Origin: Coturnix japonica
Taxonomy: Eukaryota; Chordata; Aves; Galliformes; Phasianidae
Assembly (NCBI RefSeq): GCF_001577835.2
Contig: NC_029528.1
Span: 1,054,001 to 1,118,000 of the forward strand
DNA length: 64,000 bases
Direction of reading: 5' to 3'
How positions within the stretch are numbered: position 1 is the first letter of the stretch; each line of letters opens with the position of its first letter. The translations under genes and the position numbers were made by a program. Shown here one piece after another: positions 10,629-37,090 of the stretch. The notes beneath the pieces are model-generated. The model saw only the letters and a program-made list of their open reading frames with translations. It made no database searches and had not been told where the DNA came from.

Positions 10629-13196
10629 AACGAGCTGCAAAGAAAGGGAATTCCTGCAGAAATTCATCTTGTCTTTGTTCTTAAATTAACAAACGCCTGC
10701 TTTAATTAACCAAACGAGGATGTGATCCACTGTGCTGTGTTCCACAAATCTCTTCCAACGTCTTCTCTGAAGGTAAAACCAGTAGAGAATTAGTTCTTTA
10801 AGCAAAGAAGCAATTATAATTGTATGGACTGAAGGCACCAAAACAAATGTGAAAACACAACGGGTGATCACTTTGGAATGCATTCTCTGCAATTCTGTCA
10901 AACACATCTGTGTATCACTGCCCCTCTGGAAAATACTCCAAAGTTGTACTGACATAAAATGGGAATGGCTCTTGTTCAGCACAGAGAAGGGGAAGTGTCA
11001 GCACAACTTAACAGTAGCCTGCTTCATAACTATGAGTAAGCCATCTAGAAATAGAAACAAAGCGCTCCACTGCAGTGTGCAGGGAGGAGAGATAAGGGAC
11101 AGTGGGGCACAAACTGAAGCAAGACGTTCACCTTGGGTATAATGAAGAAGTTTCCCTTTGAGGACAGTCCAGGCAGAGGAGACAGTTAGACGGAGGTGTG
11201 CAGTCTGGATCTGATAGAGGCTTTCAGGACCAAACTGCATACAGCCCTGGCTGAACCCGGCGTGGAGCCAGATGTAAGAAGATCCCAGCAGAAGGCATGC
11301 CTCAAGCAGCAATTCCCATTGCTGCAGTGCCATTAATGCAGGTGAATGGTTGGCTCAGAAAATCAGATTCATTTGTTGCTACATTTCTAAAAGAGGCCTT
11401 ATATGTTCAGTTACGAGGTATAACTGTATATGCAGTGGTGCTTTATGATCTATGGCAGGGTAGATTTCTTCACATCAAGCATAAATTACTTCTGTTTGCG
11501 CTCCTCAATGCTCTGCCACTTGTGTTGGGGCAGAGCCTGAAGCAGCACGTTCTCTCTCTCCATTTCCTGTGCTTCCAGGAAATGTCAGATAATCCTCAAA
11601 GGAAACATAGTTCACTGAGCTCAGCATGTGCTTAATTACAAAGCCCCATAGAGGCGGGCACTTGGTCCTTCTATGGTAAGATCAATGCAAGCCAAACTGG
11701 GAAGTATGTGTTGTCTTTGTCCAAGAACTTTGTGAGCCATTAATCTGTAACTTTCTACAGTAAAAGTGTTATTTTTCTCTATCACTTTGACTTTACAAGC
11801 TGCTTGATTTCTCTGTGCTAGTGAAACATGGAACAATTTATGTGTCTGAATGGTAGCTGTAATGGCATACTTGAGTAGCATCAACAAAAGCTTCAAAGCC
11901 TAAGAAAGGTGTGTTATTCTGAAGGCCAAGAACTGAAAGCAGTGGGAGAAGTAGCTGCTTTGGCTCCATACCTTAAGGGCCCAATTCCTTGGCCAGTATC
12001 TGCTGGTAGGCATTCCATACAACTAGCCTGCCAGGCAGTGGCTGTCTCCTTTGGCAGGGGAGGAAGAGTGGGAATTTCTAAAGGAAAAAGGAGGTTTCAT
12101 CTCTGTACCAATGCTATAAAATGTCTGCAATTGAGCACAGAGTCATTCTGTGTGTGCACAAAAACGAAAGGAATGAGCAGGTATCATTTTGAGAGAGTAA
12201 AAGTTATCCATCAAGGAAAAAACTGCTGTGTTAGCAGAGTTGCTTGCCTTGCCCTGTTTGATGAAGACAGGATGAAGTTTGAGCTGTTCTGCCTCTGCAC
12301 GCCCAGCTGTTTGTCCTGTGAGCACACTCACCTGCTCATCTGTTCTGGAGACAGTCCGTTGTCCTCTGTCTCACTGTTAAGTACAGGAGCTCCAGCCAAG
12401 GGCTGCTGAGTGCCCAGCAGCCAGGGGCACGATGGCCACTGCTTTGCACCTCTGTCCTTGGAGAATGGGCCTGCACTACTTCCATACACCTGAGATCCAG
12501 CAGCGTTGCCTCCAGGCAGAAGAATGGTAGGCACACACTTCACCTGGGCCAAGCACTCCTTGGCCATCCACATACACTGCATAGCAGGAAGAAGGTGCTT
12601 TCCAAAAGCAGTTTTATGGTCACAGAGTTCAGGTTGTCAAACAATTGGGGCAGAGTACAAACTACAGTGGCCACTGTGTTGTTTCCATGGTAGCTTTATG
12701 ACTGCCCTCACATATATCACTTACAGGCTGGATGTCCCACAAAAAAACCAAGGTAACTTTGCCCTGAGGGCACTTAGCTTACATAAACGTGCAAACTTCT
12801 ATCAGGATACCCCTTGCATCAACCTCATATGAAAGTTCTGAACTCAAGAGGCTGTGTGAGTGTGACTCAGCCCTGCAGTGTAAGAGCACCAGTGCCCAGC
12901 ACCACAGCAGAGCTGTACCGCAGACCAACCTCTGCTTTGATATGAGTGCCATAATGAAGACAAACAGGAAGACAACTATATTTGCTGTCTTAAAGTGAAT
13001 TTAGTGCATGTGAAAGGTGCAAGAAATACAAGTAAACCGTACACAACGTAAACCTTCTCCACACACCATCCTATAGCCTAAACCAAGGCAGGAGATCCAC
13101 CCTTACTATTTTAATTGCTGCCAATTCTAAGAGACTTCTCTCCTCTGCAAAAGGAACTAAATCAACACTCATTTTGGCCAGGTATTTAACTAAAAT

Positions 13197-13202
13197 TTAT
13201 TT
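13197..13202 (-). terminator. RNF14: Candidate poly(A) signal for RNF14
   Basis: TTTATT on the plus strand gives AATAAA on the minus strand, about 1.1 kb past the RNF14 stop codon. It is the first canonical hexamer downstream that I found. Confidence 0.4.
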
Positions 13203-14341
13203 ACTACCAATCAAAACTGACTTTCTGAACAGGTTTCAAGCTCCTGAGCTATCCATCCCGACCCTGCGGTTTGTTTTACACAGAGCTGGAATTCCAAAAG
13301 ACATTTTTAGATCATTCTGTAAGTGAAAAGAATAAAATAAACTAGTGTTTCTCCCCAGCAATTACCTCCGTGTTCCCAAAACAGCTCATTGAACTTTTAG
13401 GGGAAACAATGTTTCTTAGAGGGCAAGAACAGCAGAAATAAGGCATCAACTAATCCAATTCCTCACCAGATTTTGTAAACAAGTTAACGTCTGGTGAGAA
13501 AGAAACATGAATTCCTTCATATACTACAAGTCACCATTAATCCAGACTGGGTATCCATAGAAAATTGTTTCAGTATTTGATGTTATTTTCATCCTCTCAC
13601 TGGCCAGACTCAGATCATTGCTTTGGCACTCAAAGCAGGGACTGGCAGCAAGGCACAGAACAGCACCACTCAGTCAGCAAGGTGACAGCAATTCAAGAAA
13701 TAGTTGTCAGTCAATTTCTGCCAGTGTGTTCAGTGAGGAACACGGGCACTACAGCCAATAAAAGGAGGTGTGAGGGATCGTCACCTTCACTGCCATTGTC
13801 AGAGACAGAGCAATGAGCTGCTTCCAAAGAAACAGGCCAGGAAATGCAATAGAGGCAATGGGCTCAGTGCCTGAATACAGCCCTGTGCTGCTTCAGAACG
13901 CTTTCCCTTTCCAAGCAGTGTAACCAAACAGCTCCAGAATGAGCAGTGCACCTGCAATAAAACTGCCCCAACACCACAGTGGGAACTATCCCTGAAAGGT
14001 AAACCTCCTTAGAAGGACACTCCAAAACCATTTCTGTGCTTTGGGAGCTGTAAGAGGGGCACCTCTTGGTACAGACTTTCCATTATTTTCTAACTTCTTG
14101 GTGGCTGCACTTCTCTTTATCACTGGATATTACTATCAGGACTTTCAACAGGATTCTTGACCACAGGGTGGGTAAAATGGTCTCCTTTGGTTCTGGCAAA
14201 AGAAGGGTTGTGCAAGAATCCTGCAGTGCAAAGTAGTGTTGTTCTTCTATGGCACCAGAACACTGACAATCAAACAGCTTTGACAAGAAAAGGAAAGCAT
14301 CTGCCTCTGGTTTCTTCAGCATTTGTTGCTAGGGAAAGTTA

Positions 14342-14393
14342 CTAGTTTCCGCCTTCCCAGAACTCACCATCAATTTGCATAGCATGAAACAAT
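14342..14393 (-). CDS. RNF14: RNF14 last coding exon
   Basis: Completes residue 451 and encodes 452-468, reading RLFHAMQIDGEFWEGGN then TAG at 14344-14342. The acceptor is TTGCAG. Human ends RLFYAVDVDDDIW followed by an acidic tail, so the frame and splice point agree but the tail is shorter and less acidic here. Confidence 0.88.
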
Positions 14394-17300
14394 CTGCAAG
14401 ACAGTCAGAAATTTGCGTCAGAATAGAAAATAAAGTTAAAAATAAATAAGCAAGAGCAGGTCTCATATTTTTTATCACGGGACACTCGTGCTGCAGCTCT
14501 CAAGGTCAGCTAAAAGAAGCTCCTTTGCATTGGTGCAGCATTTCACAGCAGAGTCTTACAACGCCTTACAGACACAAAGCATCAAGAAATCTTTGAGCAT
14601 ATAAATCCAAACCACAGTAGAAGTTACCCAGCGTGCTGCAATTCCTGCTTGGTCTTCAACAGCATATAATCAGCAGCCAAGCCTGCCTGCGCCCAACAGC
14701 TTTACCTGACGGGACAGAGCTGGGCAAACTACTGCAACAGAACAGGGGGAACAAAATGAAAGAAAACGGGTTTTCCTTGTAAAACAGTTCATCTTTGTCA
14801 AGAGAGGTAAAAGTTCAACTCCAAGAATAGCAGAAGACCCAAGGGAAAATAAAAATAGAGGAAAATGAGGTGAATAAATTGTTGGGAGAGGAAGAAGTGC
14901 TGAAAAACAAGGTTCAAGAGCAAGAGAAAATCCTGTCAGCCACATTTATGGCCAAAAGCAAGCTGTGCAGTTCTGAAGAAAATGCTGCTATTTTGGGATA
15001 AGTATCTGACAGCTCCCAAACCCAACACCCGAGCAGTACAGCACTGAATGTAACACACATAAACACGTACCGATCAAAGCATGGGGAAGATGGATCATTG
15101 AAGTGCTTGTATGGGTCCGCCCTTGACAAGGAAGCCATACAAAGCCAGCAGAAGTACTGCATGCAGCCAGTACACATCATTTTGTTACAGCCATCTAGTT
15201 TCTGGCAGGGAAAAGAAAAGAAACAAGGAGGTATTTCCACATCAGGCCTCGGGTCCCAGAAACACAACACTTATAAATGCACTGTATCCCAAATCTATCA
15301 CAATGCTGATGTTTTTCCACAGCTGGGAGAACTAGGAGCTAGAACTGCAGAGCTGCGACTCAGTTATGTCACCAGCACCACTGGAAGTTACTATTTACCT
15401 GAAGTTATTTGTTTATCTACCACCTGCAGTCTGAAAAGGTCTAAAACACATGGAAAGGGATTCACACGTAGTGCAATCTGAACACTATCAACTGCTGCGT
15501 TCACTCATATCCCTCAGCTATAAACTACAACCTCCTTTTCTGAATACTGCAGGCAGAAGTGCGAAGATCTCTTTGCCAGTTGCTAGAACTGCACTTTCAC
15601 TGTTGAACTGGGAGTAATTCTCTGAGCTGATGTAAATACTGAATGACTTCACCTCTTGCATTCGTTTCCATTAGGAGCTGCCGTGATTCCTCAGCCTTTC
15701 CCCACCACGCTCACCTCTATAGGAGTACTACAGCAAGGGCAAGACTTGGAGTTCTTTTCCAGCCATTGTTTGCTCTCTATCTCCTCAACGGCTTTCTGAA
15801 TCACTCGTTTGCCATAGCGCTGTTCCATCAATCTTTTGGTTGCCTCATCAGCTTCTAAATATTCATTGCGCAAATCCATCAATTTCTCTGCAGAGTGAAA
15901 CAGAGAAATAGCTTTTGTACTGCATTATAGAGAGAAATTGAGTTAACAACAGTATAAAGCATTCTCACAGGAAACCAGCATCTCTAATTAAAGAGTAAAG
16001 CATAAGGATATGTAAGGAAATGAATATTAAGGTCTCTGCATCTCATTCGACAGCTTTACAGCGCTAGATCCTAAAAGAGAACGTTCCATGAAATTAGAAT
16101 AGGTCTAAAACATAAATTGAACTGAAAAGCAGCAGTATCTTTTTCTGAACACAAACTGAACGCTTTGTCAAGTGATTCCAAGGCTGGACAGCCAGTGAAG
16201 TGTGCAGCTGAGCACACAGCAACGCTGATGGCAGAAAGGAGTGGATCCGTGGGAAAGGGTAACAAAGGGCACATCTAAATGAAGGGCTTCTTCCCTTGCT
16301 GTGGCCTCTCTGAATTTGGCAGTCAGTGGTTTAGGGACTTCCTGATCCGTACAGTGCCATACAAGTGGAATCTTTTAGTTTTTAGCAACAGACCTATCAA
16401 AAGAATCTGTCTTAGCTCACATGCTGCCCAGCCTGCTTGTTGAAATTCCAACTTACAGTCTTTTTCACACCACTCCTAATTCCTCATTAATAATGAGGCT
16501 TCTCGATCCATTTCCGACATGCGATGACTCACCCTCACTTAATTTACATGGTGAGACCCCGTGGTAAGTCATCTTACACGCAGTACAGAAAGCATAGTTG
16601 CAGCAGGAGCAGATGCCCATGGTGCAGCCTGGCTCCTGCATGACGGGTGTCTGGCAGGCCGGCCGAGGGCAGTACACAACATCCGCCATCAGGTCCAGGG
16701 TGGACTGCAGAAGCAGGCGGTCGTAGCGTGCGAACAGGTGCTCTCCAACCAACTCCTTCACCTAACAAAGACCAAGGAAAGATTATCTGCATTTGGAATT
16801 CTGAGTCTGTTACCTATGACAAGAAATGTACATAGATGAAGTACAGCTGGCATGAATTCACTCTGTATCCTCCCAGTGATGCCACAAAACTGCACCTAGA
16901 AATGCTATTTTGATGACAGTTAAATAACAGGATGAACAAACACGCAGCACCAAATATAACAGGACATCAGTTCAGTGCCACCATTTTGCCAGCAGGCAAA
17001 ATATGTACCTGATAATCCAGTTATAACCTGGAGGAATCTGTGTGGCTCAGAGAAAGAATTTCCCTGTGTGTATTCGCCATGATAACCCAGACTGGGTTCA
17101 GCACAGCCCTTACCTGACCAGGAGTAGCAACAGAAGAACAGTTGGGTTCTGGACAGTTGAGGCAGTGGACCTGCCCATCCCTGATCTGAATTTCAAAGTA
17201 GTCCTTCAGGCAGGCTTTGCAGTACACATGGCTGCACTCGGTGAAGTACATACATTCACTGCCCAGCTTCTCACAGAAGCAAATATTGCACATGTACATC

Positions 17301-18741
17301 TTACTGTTAAAGCACTTCCTTCTCTGAGCCTGATCAAAGTCCAGGATCTCCCGAATCAGGCTGGACAAAGATTCCACGTCCTGTACAGCTCTCTTATCAA
17401 TTCCTTCTTCAGCCGCAGCACAGCCCACTGCACCAACACAGTCCTTGGCATCCTGAGGCACCGAAGGCGTCCTGCCCCATGTACTCCCTTGTTGGCGCAT
17501 TTTGAGCTCGTATGGGGATGAAATATTCAGGTAATTCAACGTTTCTTCCTTCAGAAACTGCATCCAGGCAAACAGGACCACACAGCCTCGGTTTTCTTCC
17601 CATAAGTTGTCTAAATGCTCACAAAGAGCGCTGAGCTGGGAAAGAGAAACCAGTGCAGACTTCAGTGAGTCCTGGGGACTCGTGACAGCTCCCATGGTGC
17701 AAACCTACACCTCAAATTGTGGAACTGATGGGTAATACATAAAAGACATAGAAATAGCGCCTCGTAAGGCACACACTGAACTGTCAGAAGGGTAACCAAG
17801 TAAGAACAGCTAGGAAACAAAAGAGCCAAGAAAAAGAGACGTCACCACGTACATCATAACTGCATCTACTATACTGACATCCACCACAGCTAATGGTGTT
17901 AATTATACACTCATGACCACAAAAGCTCTGCTATAATGTTAGAACTGATCTGCAAACCTGTGCTGGGGAGAGCCATTTGCTGCTGAGAGTGAAGGCAGGC
18001 GGGGAGGATGACGGGTAGTCTGGTGGGAGCTCAAAATTCAGCACGAGTGGAGGCAGAAAGTGAACGGTGTATTCAAAGCTCTGCGGACTCTCTGCAGAAA
18101 TGCCTGAGCCAATGGAGACAGGGTGAGACATCACAAAGAGGTGAGAACCAAAGGACGGCACACGCGACCCCTCTGTATGTTTGATAGACTTCTCAGTTTA
18201 AAGTGATTCATTCAACACCAAATAATGGTGCAGTAAAGTGCCATGAGGTTGTATGGGGTTAAACCAATACACAGCAGTGCTGTGAAATAGCAGATCCTGC
18301 AGGAGCCAAGTGCAAGGAAAACACCCCCAGGGGAATAATAAATATATTGACTTGATTACCCCAAAGAAACACCATGACTGAGCTCTGACTTTGAAGCTCT
18401 ATGGAGAGGCTGCATCCAAAAGGCTGAGTGCCCTCCCCGACACCAACCCCAGCGATGGACACAAGGAGGGGTCCCACACGGCTCCGTCAGGTAAATATCC
18501 CTACAGCTCATGGGAGCAGCTGGGGAGGCCCCAGAAAATCACCTGGTCAAAGTGAACGTAAAGACAAGAGCAGCCATCACAACTCACCGCTCACAACAAC
18601 TCTGAAGTTCTGGGGCAGTTCCAAACAAATCCTGGTCTCTCCTCCCTGTGCCGACTCCGCTCTCTTAAACTCATCTTCATCGTAGATGCTGGCCAGCGCC
18701 AACAGCTCGTCCTCCTGAGCTTCTCTGTCCTCTGAAGACAT
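14342..18741 (-). CDS. RNF14: E3 ubiquitin ligase RNF14 (ARA54), complete (7 coding exons)
   Basis: RNF14 is an RBR-type ubiquitin ligase, known as an androgen-receptor coactivator and for acting on stalled ribosomes and crosslinked proteins. Coding exons on the minus strand are 18588-18741, 17958-18103, 17114-17635, 16533-16761, 15715-15887, 15071-15201 and 14342-14393. They total 1407 bases, giving 468 residues (human 474) with all phases closing. An RWD domain covers about residues 10-137, starting MSSEDREAQEDELLALASIY. RING1 begins at Cys216-Cys219 and the IBR zinc ligands run from Cys305 to Cys346. RING2 spans the exon 5-6 junction with the catalytic Cys413 in LDGCNKM. The linker after the RWD domain and the C-terminal tail differ clearly from human. 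A probable non-coding first exon lies near 19.64 kb. Confidence 0.97.
15071..15201 (-). CDS. RNF14: RNF14 coding exon 6 (catalytic RING2)
   Basis: Residues 409-451, beginning KLDGCNKMMCTGCMQYFCWL. The cysteine after LDG (residue 413) is the thioester-forming position of RBR ligases. The donor is GTACGT. Confidence 0.95.
15715..15887 (-). CDS. RNF14: RNF14 coding exon 5
   Basis: Residues 351-408, starting EKLMDLRNEYLEADEATKR and ending with the first RING2 zinc ligands in KSCPCCSTPIE. Rich in charged helix between IBR and RING2. The donor is GTGAGC. Confidence 0.95.
16533..16761 (-). CDS. RNF14: RNF14 coding exon 4 (IBR domain)
   Basis: Residues 275-350. Zinc ligands are visible in VYCPRPAC, GCTMGICSCC, FCTAC and YHGVSPC. 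The donor is GTGAGT after KLSE. Confidence 0.95.
17114..17635 (-). CDS. RNF14: RNF14 coding exon 3 (end of RWD, linker, RING1)
   Basis: Residues 101-274. It opens LSALCEHLDNLWEENRGCVV, the end of the RWD domain. A linker of about 35 residues unlike the human one follows, then KRAVQDVESLSSLI and RING1 from CNICFCEKLGSECMYF. The acceptor is TCCCAG and the donor GTAAGG. Confidence 0.95.
17958..18103 (-). CDS. RNF14: RNF14 coding exon 2 (RWD core)
   Basis: Residues 52-100, containing FLPPLVLNFELPPDYPSSSP, the hallmark of RWD domains. The acceptor is GCTCAG and the donor GTTTGC, which is weak at +3 to +5. Confidence 0.95.
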
Positions 18742-18750
18742 TTAAATGGT
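18588..18750 (-). CDS. RNF14: RNF14 coding exon 1 with its splice acceptor
   Basis: CDS runs 18741-18588 (residues 1-51 plus one base). An acceptor TTCCACAG ends at 18751, so nine bases of 5' UTR precede the ATG in this exon and a separate upstream leader exon is required. The donor is GTGAGT. Confidence 0.93.
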
Positions 18751-19099
18751 CTGTGGAATTAACACCACTCTACAGCATCAACCGAGTTAACGCGTCCCAT
18801 CCAAACTACACGTCTGGGTCTGTTTTACACCTCCACAGGAAGAGTCAGGACCCAAAGTAAGCAGTGGGAGCATAGGACAGAGTCAGGCTTTGTCTCCGAG
18901 TTGAGAAGTGCTGGGAGCTTTATTTACACCATGGGGAACACCCACAGAACGTGGAGGAGGCAAAAAGCAAACGGTGCCCAGCGGCCGAGAGCAGCTGCGG
19001 GAACAGCAGAGAGATAAAGGAAAGCGGCAGCGGGACATGGCACGGCGTCTGGAAGGGAGAACGGAGCGGAAGAGAACGGAACCGAGTTAGTGACAGAAC

Positions 19100-19960
19100 G
19101 GCTGGAGCAGCGCTCTATAAAGCGATGAGAGAAGCGCCGCAGGTCTCAGCTGGAAGCTCCGAGCCGCGCTGCGTCCGGCAGGAGGCGCCGCAATTCCCCG
19201 CACAGCTGCGGATCCGTCCCCAGCCCGGAGCGCGGCACGCACAAATACACGGAGCGCACTGTCAGCGAGCGGGCACGGAGCGGAGGGTCAAAGTCCCCTC
19301 AGCACAGACACACGCCGCACCCGGGCGGGTCCGATCGGCACCGCCCGCACCGAGCAGGAACGGAACCGAAGGCAGCCGGGAAGAGAAGCCGCCCGGACAC
19401 GCTCCGCACGGCACGGCCGGGATACGAGGCCGCAGTGACGGCGCCAGGCGGAGCCGAGGCCGCACGGGGCGCCCGCAGCACCCGGGTCCCGGCGAAGCCG
19501 GCACGGCACGGCACAGTACGGCTCGGCACAGTACGGCACAGTACGGCTCGGCACATTACAGCACAGCACGGCACAGCACAGCACAGCACAGTACGGCACG
19601 GCACGGCCCGCTCTTCCGGCACGGCTCCCCCCGTTACCTCAGTCTCGTGGCGGCCCGGCGGACGCGGAACGTGGCGCTGCCGGCACCGCGGCGGACGGGA
19701 AGGACGGACCGGGAAGGAGCGGCTGAGGGCGGAGGCCCCGACCCGGCCCGGCCCCGCCGCGCTGCTGACAGCGCAGAGCGCCCGGCTCCGCCCGCCCCGC
19801 TCCGCGTCCCCACAGCGCCCCCTGCGGCCGGGAGGAACGCGGGGTCCCTCGGCGGGGCCGGTACCGCCCCGCACCATGCGGTCACTGAGCGCACGCGGCC
19901 GGGGAAGGCGGCAGGAGCTGCCCCGCATGGACGGGAGCCACGACAACAGCTGCAAAACAG
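19100..19960. promoter_or_regulatory. RNF14: CpG island and probable RNF14 promoter
   Basis: A dense CpG block covers the region upstream of RNF14. On the minus strand a good donor, GAG then GTAACG, lies at 19638-19632 and would end a non-coding first exon starting somewhere in 19640-19900. It would splice to the acceptor at 18751. No TATA box is visible. Confidence 0.6.
19498..19609 (-). repeat. Degenerate pentanucleotide array
   Basis: About 22 consecutive five-base units of the form G[CT][AT]C[AG], mostly GCACG, GCACA and GTACG. It begins roughly 30 bases inside the predicted RNF14 intron 1. Because five is not a multiple of three, the array stays open in several frames and creates long spurious ORFs on both strands. 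Confidence 0.85.
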
Positions 19961-20035
19961 CGCCAGGTGCAGCTGTGCTGCCCCGCCATCAGCTCCGCCC
20001 GAACCAACAGCTGCAGCCGGAGCTCAGCTCCACTC

Positions 20036-20178
20036 CCACCCCAATAACACACCGTAACCCACCCCAATAACGCACCGTAACCCACCCCAATAACGCACCG
20101 TAACCCACCCCAATAACACACCGTAACCCACCCCAATAACACACCCGTAGCCCACCCCAATAACACACCCGTAACCCA
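20036..20178. repeat. 23-24 bp minisatellite, about six copies
   Basis: Tandem units of CCACCCCAATAACACACC plus GTAAC. The first four copies are 23 bp with an A/G variant in the middle; the last two have one extra C. It lies between the RNF14 promoter and the HSPA4 3' end. The TAACCC inside each unit resembles a telomere hexamer, but the period is not a multiple of six. Confidence 0.92.
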
Positions 20179-20299
20179 TCCCCGCCTCCTGGAACAGCGG
20201 CAATAAGGAGACCGCGCTCACACCCCCCGACACCATCATTACTTCTCCTCACAATCAACGGCTTCAGACAGTCAGAGTCATCCAGTAGAATCCAGTGCA

Positions 20300-20305
20300 T
20301 TTATT
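20300..20305 (-). terminator. HSPA4: Distal poly(A) signal for HSPA4
   Basis: AATAAA on the minus strand about 1 kb past the HSPA4 stop. It would give a 3' UTR of about 1 kb ending only some 0.4-0.6 kb upstream of the RNF14 promoter. Confidence 0.5.
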
Positions 20306-21287
20306 TCTTCCAACAGCTGAACTGTGTTTCAACGTCAGCTTTAACACATACAAATTCATGTTTGCAAGTTTAATGACAATCAGTACTAGAAGCAAATTAC
20401 TGCAGAAAACTCATAGAAAATGAAAACGCTTTGTTCCTGGAAAAGAAGAAAACCAAGCATTCCAAATGAAGGCCTCATGGCAGCAAGCACAGCCCTGCAA
20501 GGAGTTGGGAAGGCATCAGTCAGCGCTCAGTGCGGGCAGCTGAAACACAGCCCTCCTTCTATGAGCACCCCCCGAGCTGCAGGCAGCGCTCATGTAACTA
20601 ACCTGGGCGTCTACTTCATGGTTAGAGCACATCCATGGCTGAGCTGTTAGGAGCGTACAGCTGCTATTCTACAGAGCAGGTAAATGAACCTGATTTGGGG
20701 CTATCAGTGATGTGATGATGCCCACTAAGGAATAAAGGTAATGGGAACACTAACCACTAACCTCGTGGCAGTATGAGCTGTTCAGGTGCAGGTAAAGATA
20801 AACCTAGAGGTGTGTTAATGCTTAAATGCAGGCTAGACTAAGGTAAGCAGATAGAGGATGCTGCAGGCCCTGAGGAGCAGCCTCCCTCCCCATCCCTGTC
20901 TCACCATCCTACCATTAGTGGCATTTCCTGATGAGCACTGCTGTGAACAGCATGGAAAACTGGACTACAGCGTTTGCAGTCTCCCTTCTCAAAACAAGAC
21001 TGACTCAGCATGAACATGCTTTAACATGGAGACAGCTCGTGGCTGCTTCTGCAGGTGCAGTAACAATATCAGAAGCCTCTAGCTACAATCACTATGGCAA
21101 GAAATACTGCTGGTCTGACCGAGCAGTTGGCTACCTAAGCATTCTGACTTCAGGCACTGACCAAACCTCTCTGAAGATTACCAAGAGTGCTGTGGTATTT
21201 GCTTGCTTCAATCTGTATTCAGAACATACAAAGTTGACAACTTAAAGCTTTATTGTCGGTTGCAGTAATATAAACAAGTACTGACAT
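20306..21287 (-). other. HSPA4: Probable HSPA4 3' UTR
   Basis: The sequence between the stop codon and the distal poly(A) signal. It contains no convincing coding frame and no recognised repeat. A proximal signal at 21249-21254 could end some transcripts early. Confidence 0.5.
21249..21254 (-). terminator. HSPA4: Proximal poly(A) signal for HSPA4
   Basis: AATAAA on the minus strand only 34 bases beyond the stop codon. Use of this site would yield an almost UTR-less mRNA; with the distal site it suggests alternative polyadenylation. Confidence 0.5.

Positions 21288-37090
<15,803 letters not shown>

Larger units (their letters stand above)
10584..14341. other. GNPDA1-RNF14 tail-to-tail interval
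   Basis: The left part should hold any longer GNPDA1 3' UTR, and the right part, about 13.2-14.34 kb, the RNF14 3' UTR read leftward. None of the open frames here, including one of 166 codons at 11909-12409, looks like a conserved protein. I see no recognisable repeats. Confidence 0.55.

Noticed and set aside
11909-12409. 166-codon plus-strand frame between GNPDA1 and RNF14
   Set aside because: No domain, no splice-site support and ordinary codon mix. It falls where UTR or intergenic sequence is expected.
18951-20057. Longest open frame in the window (368 codons, plus strand)
   Set aside because: It crosses a CpG island, a pentamer array and a minisatellite whose periods keep several frames open. 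The translation is low-complexity Arg, Ala and Pro with no domain, and the strand is opposite to RNF14.
20036-20178. Interstitial telomere repeat
   Set aside because: TAACCC appears once per unit, but the period is 23-24 bases rather than 6, so it is a minisatellite.
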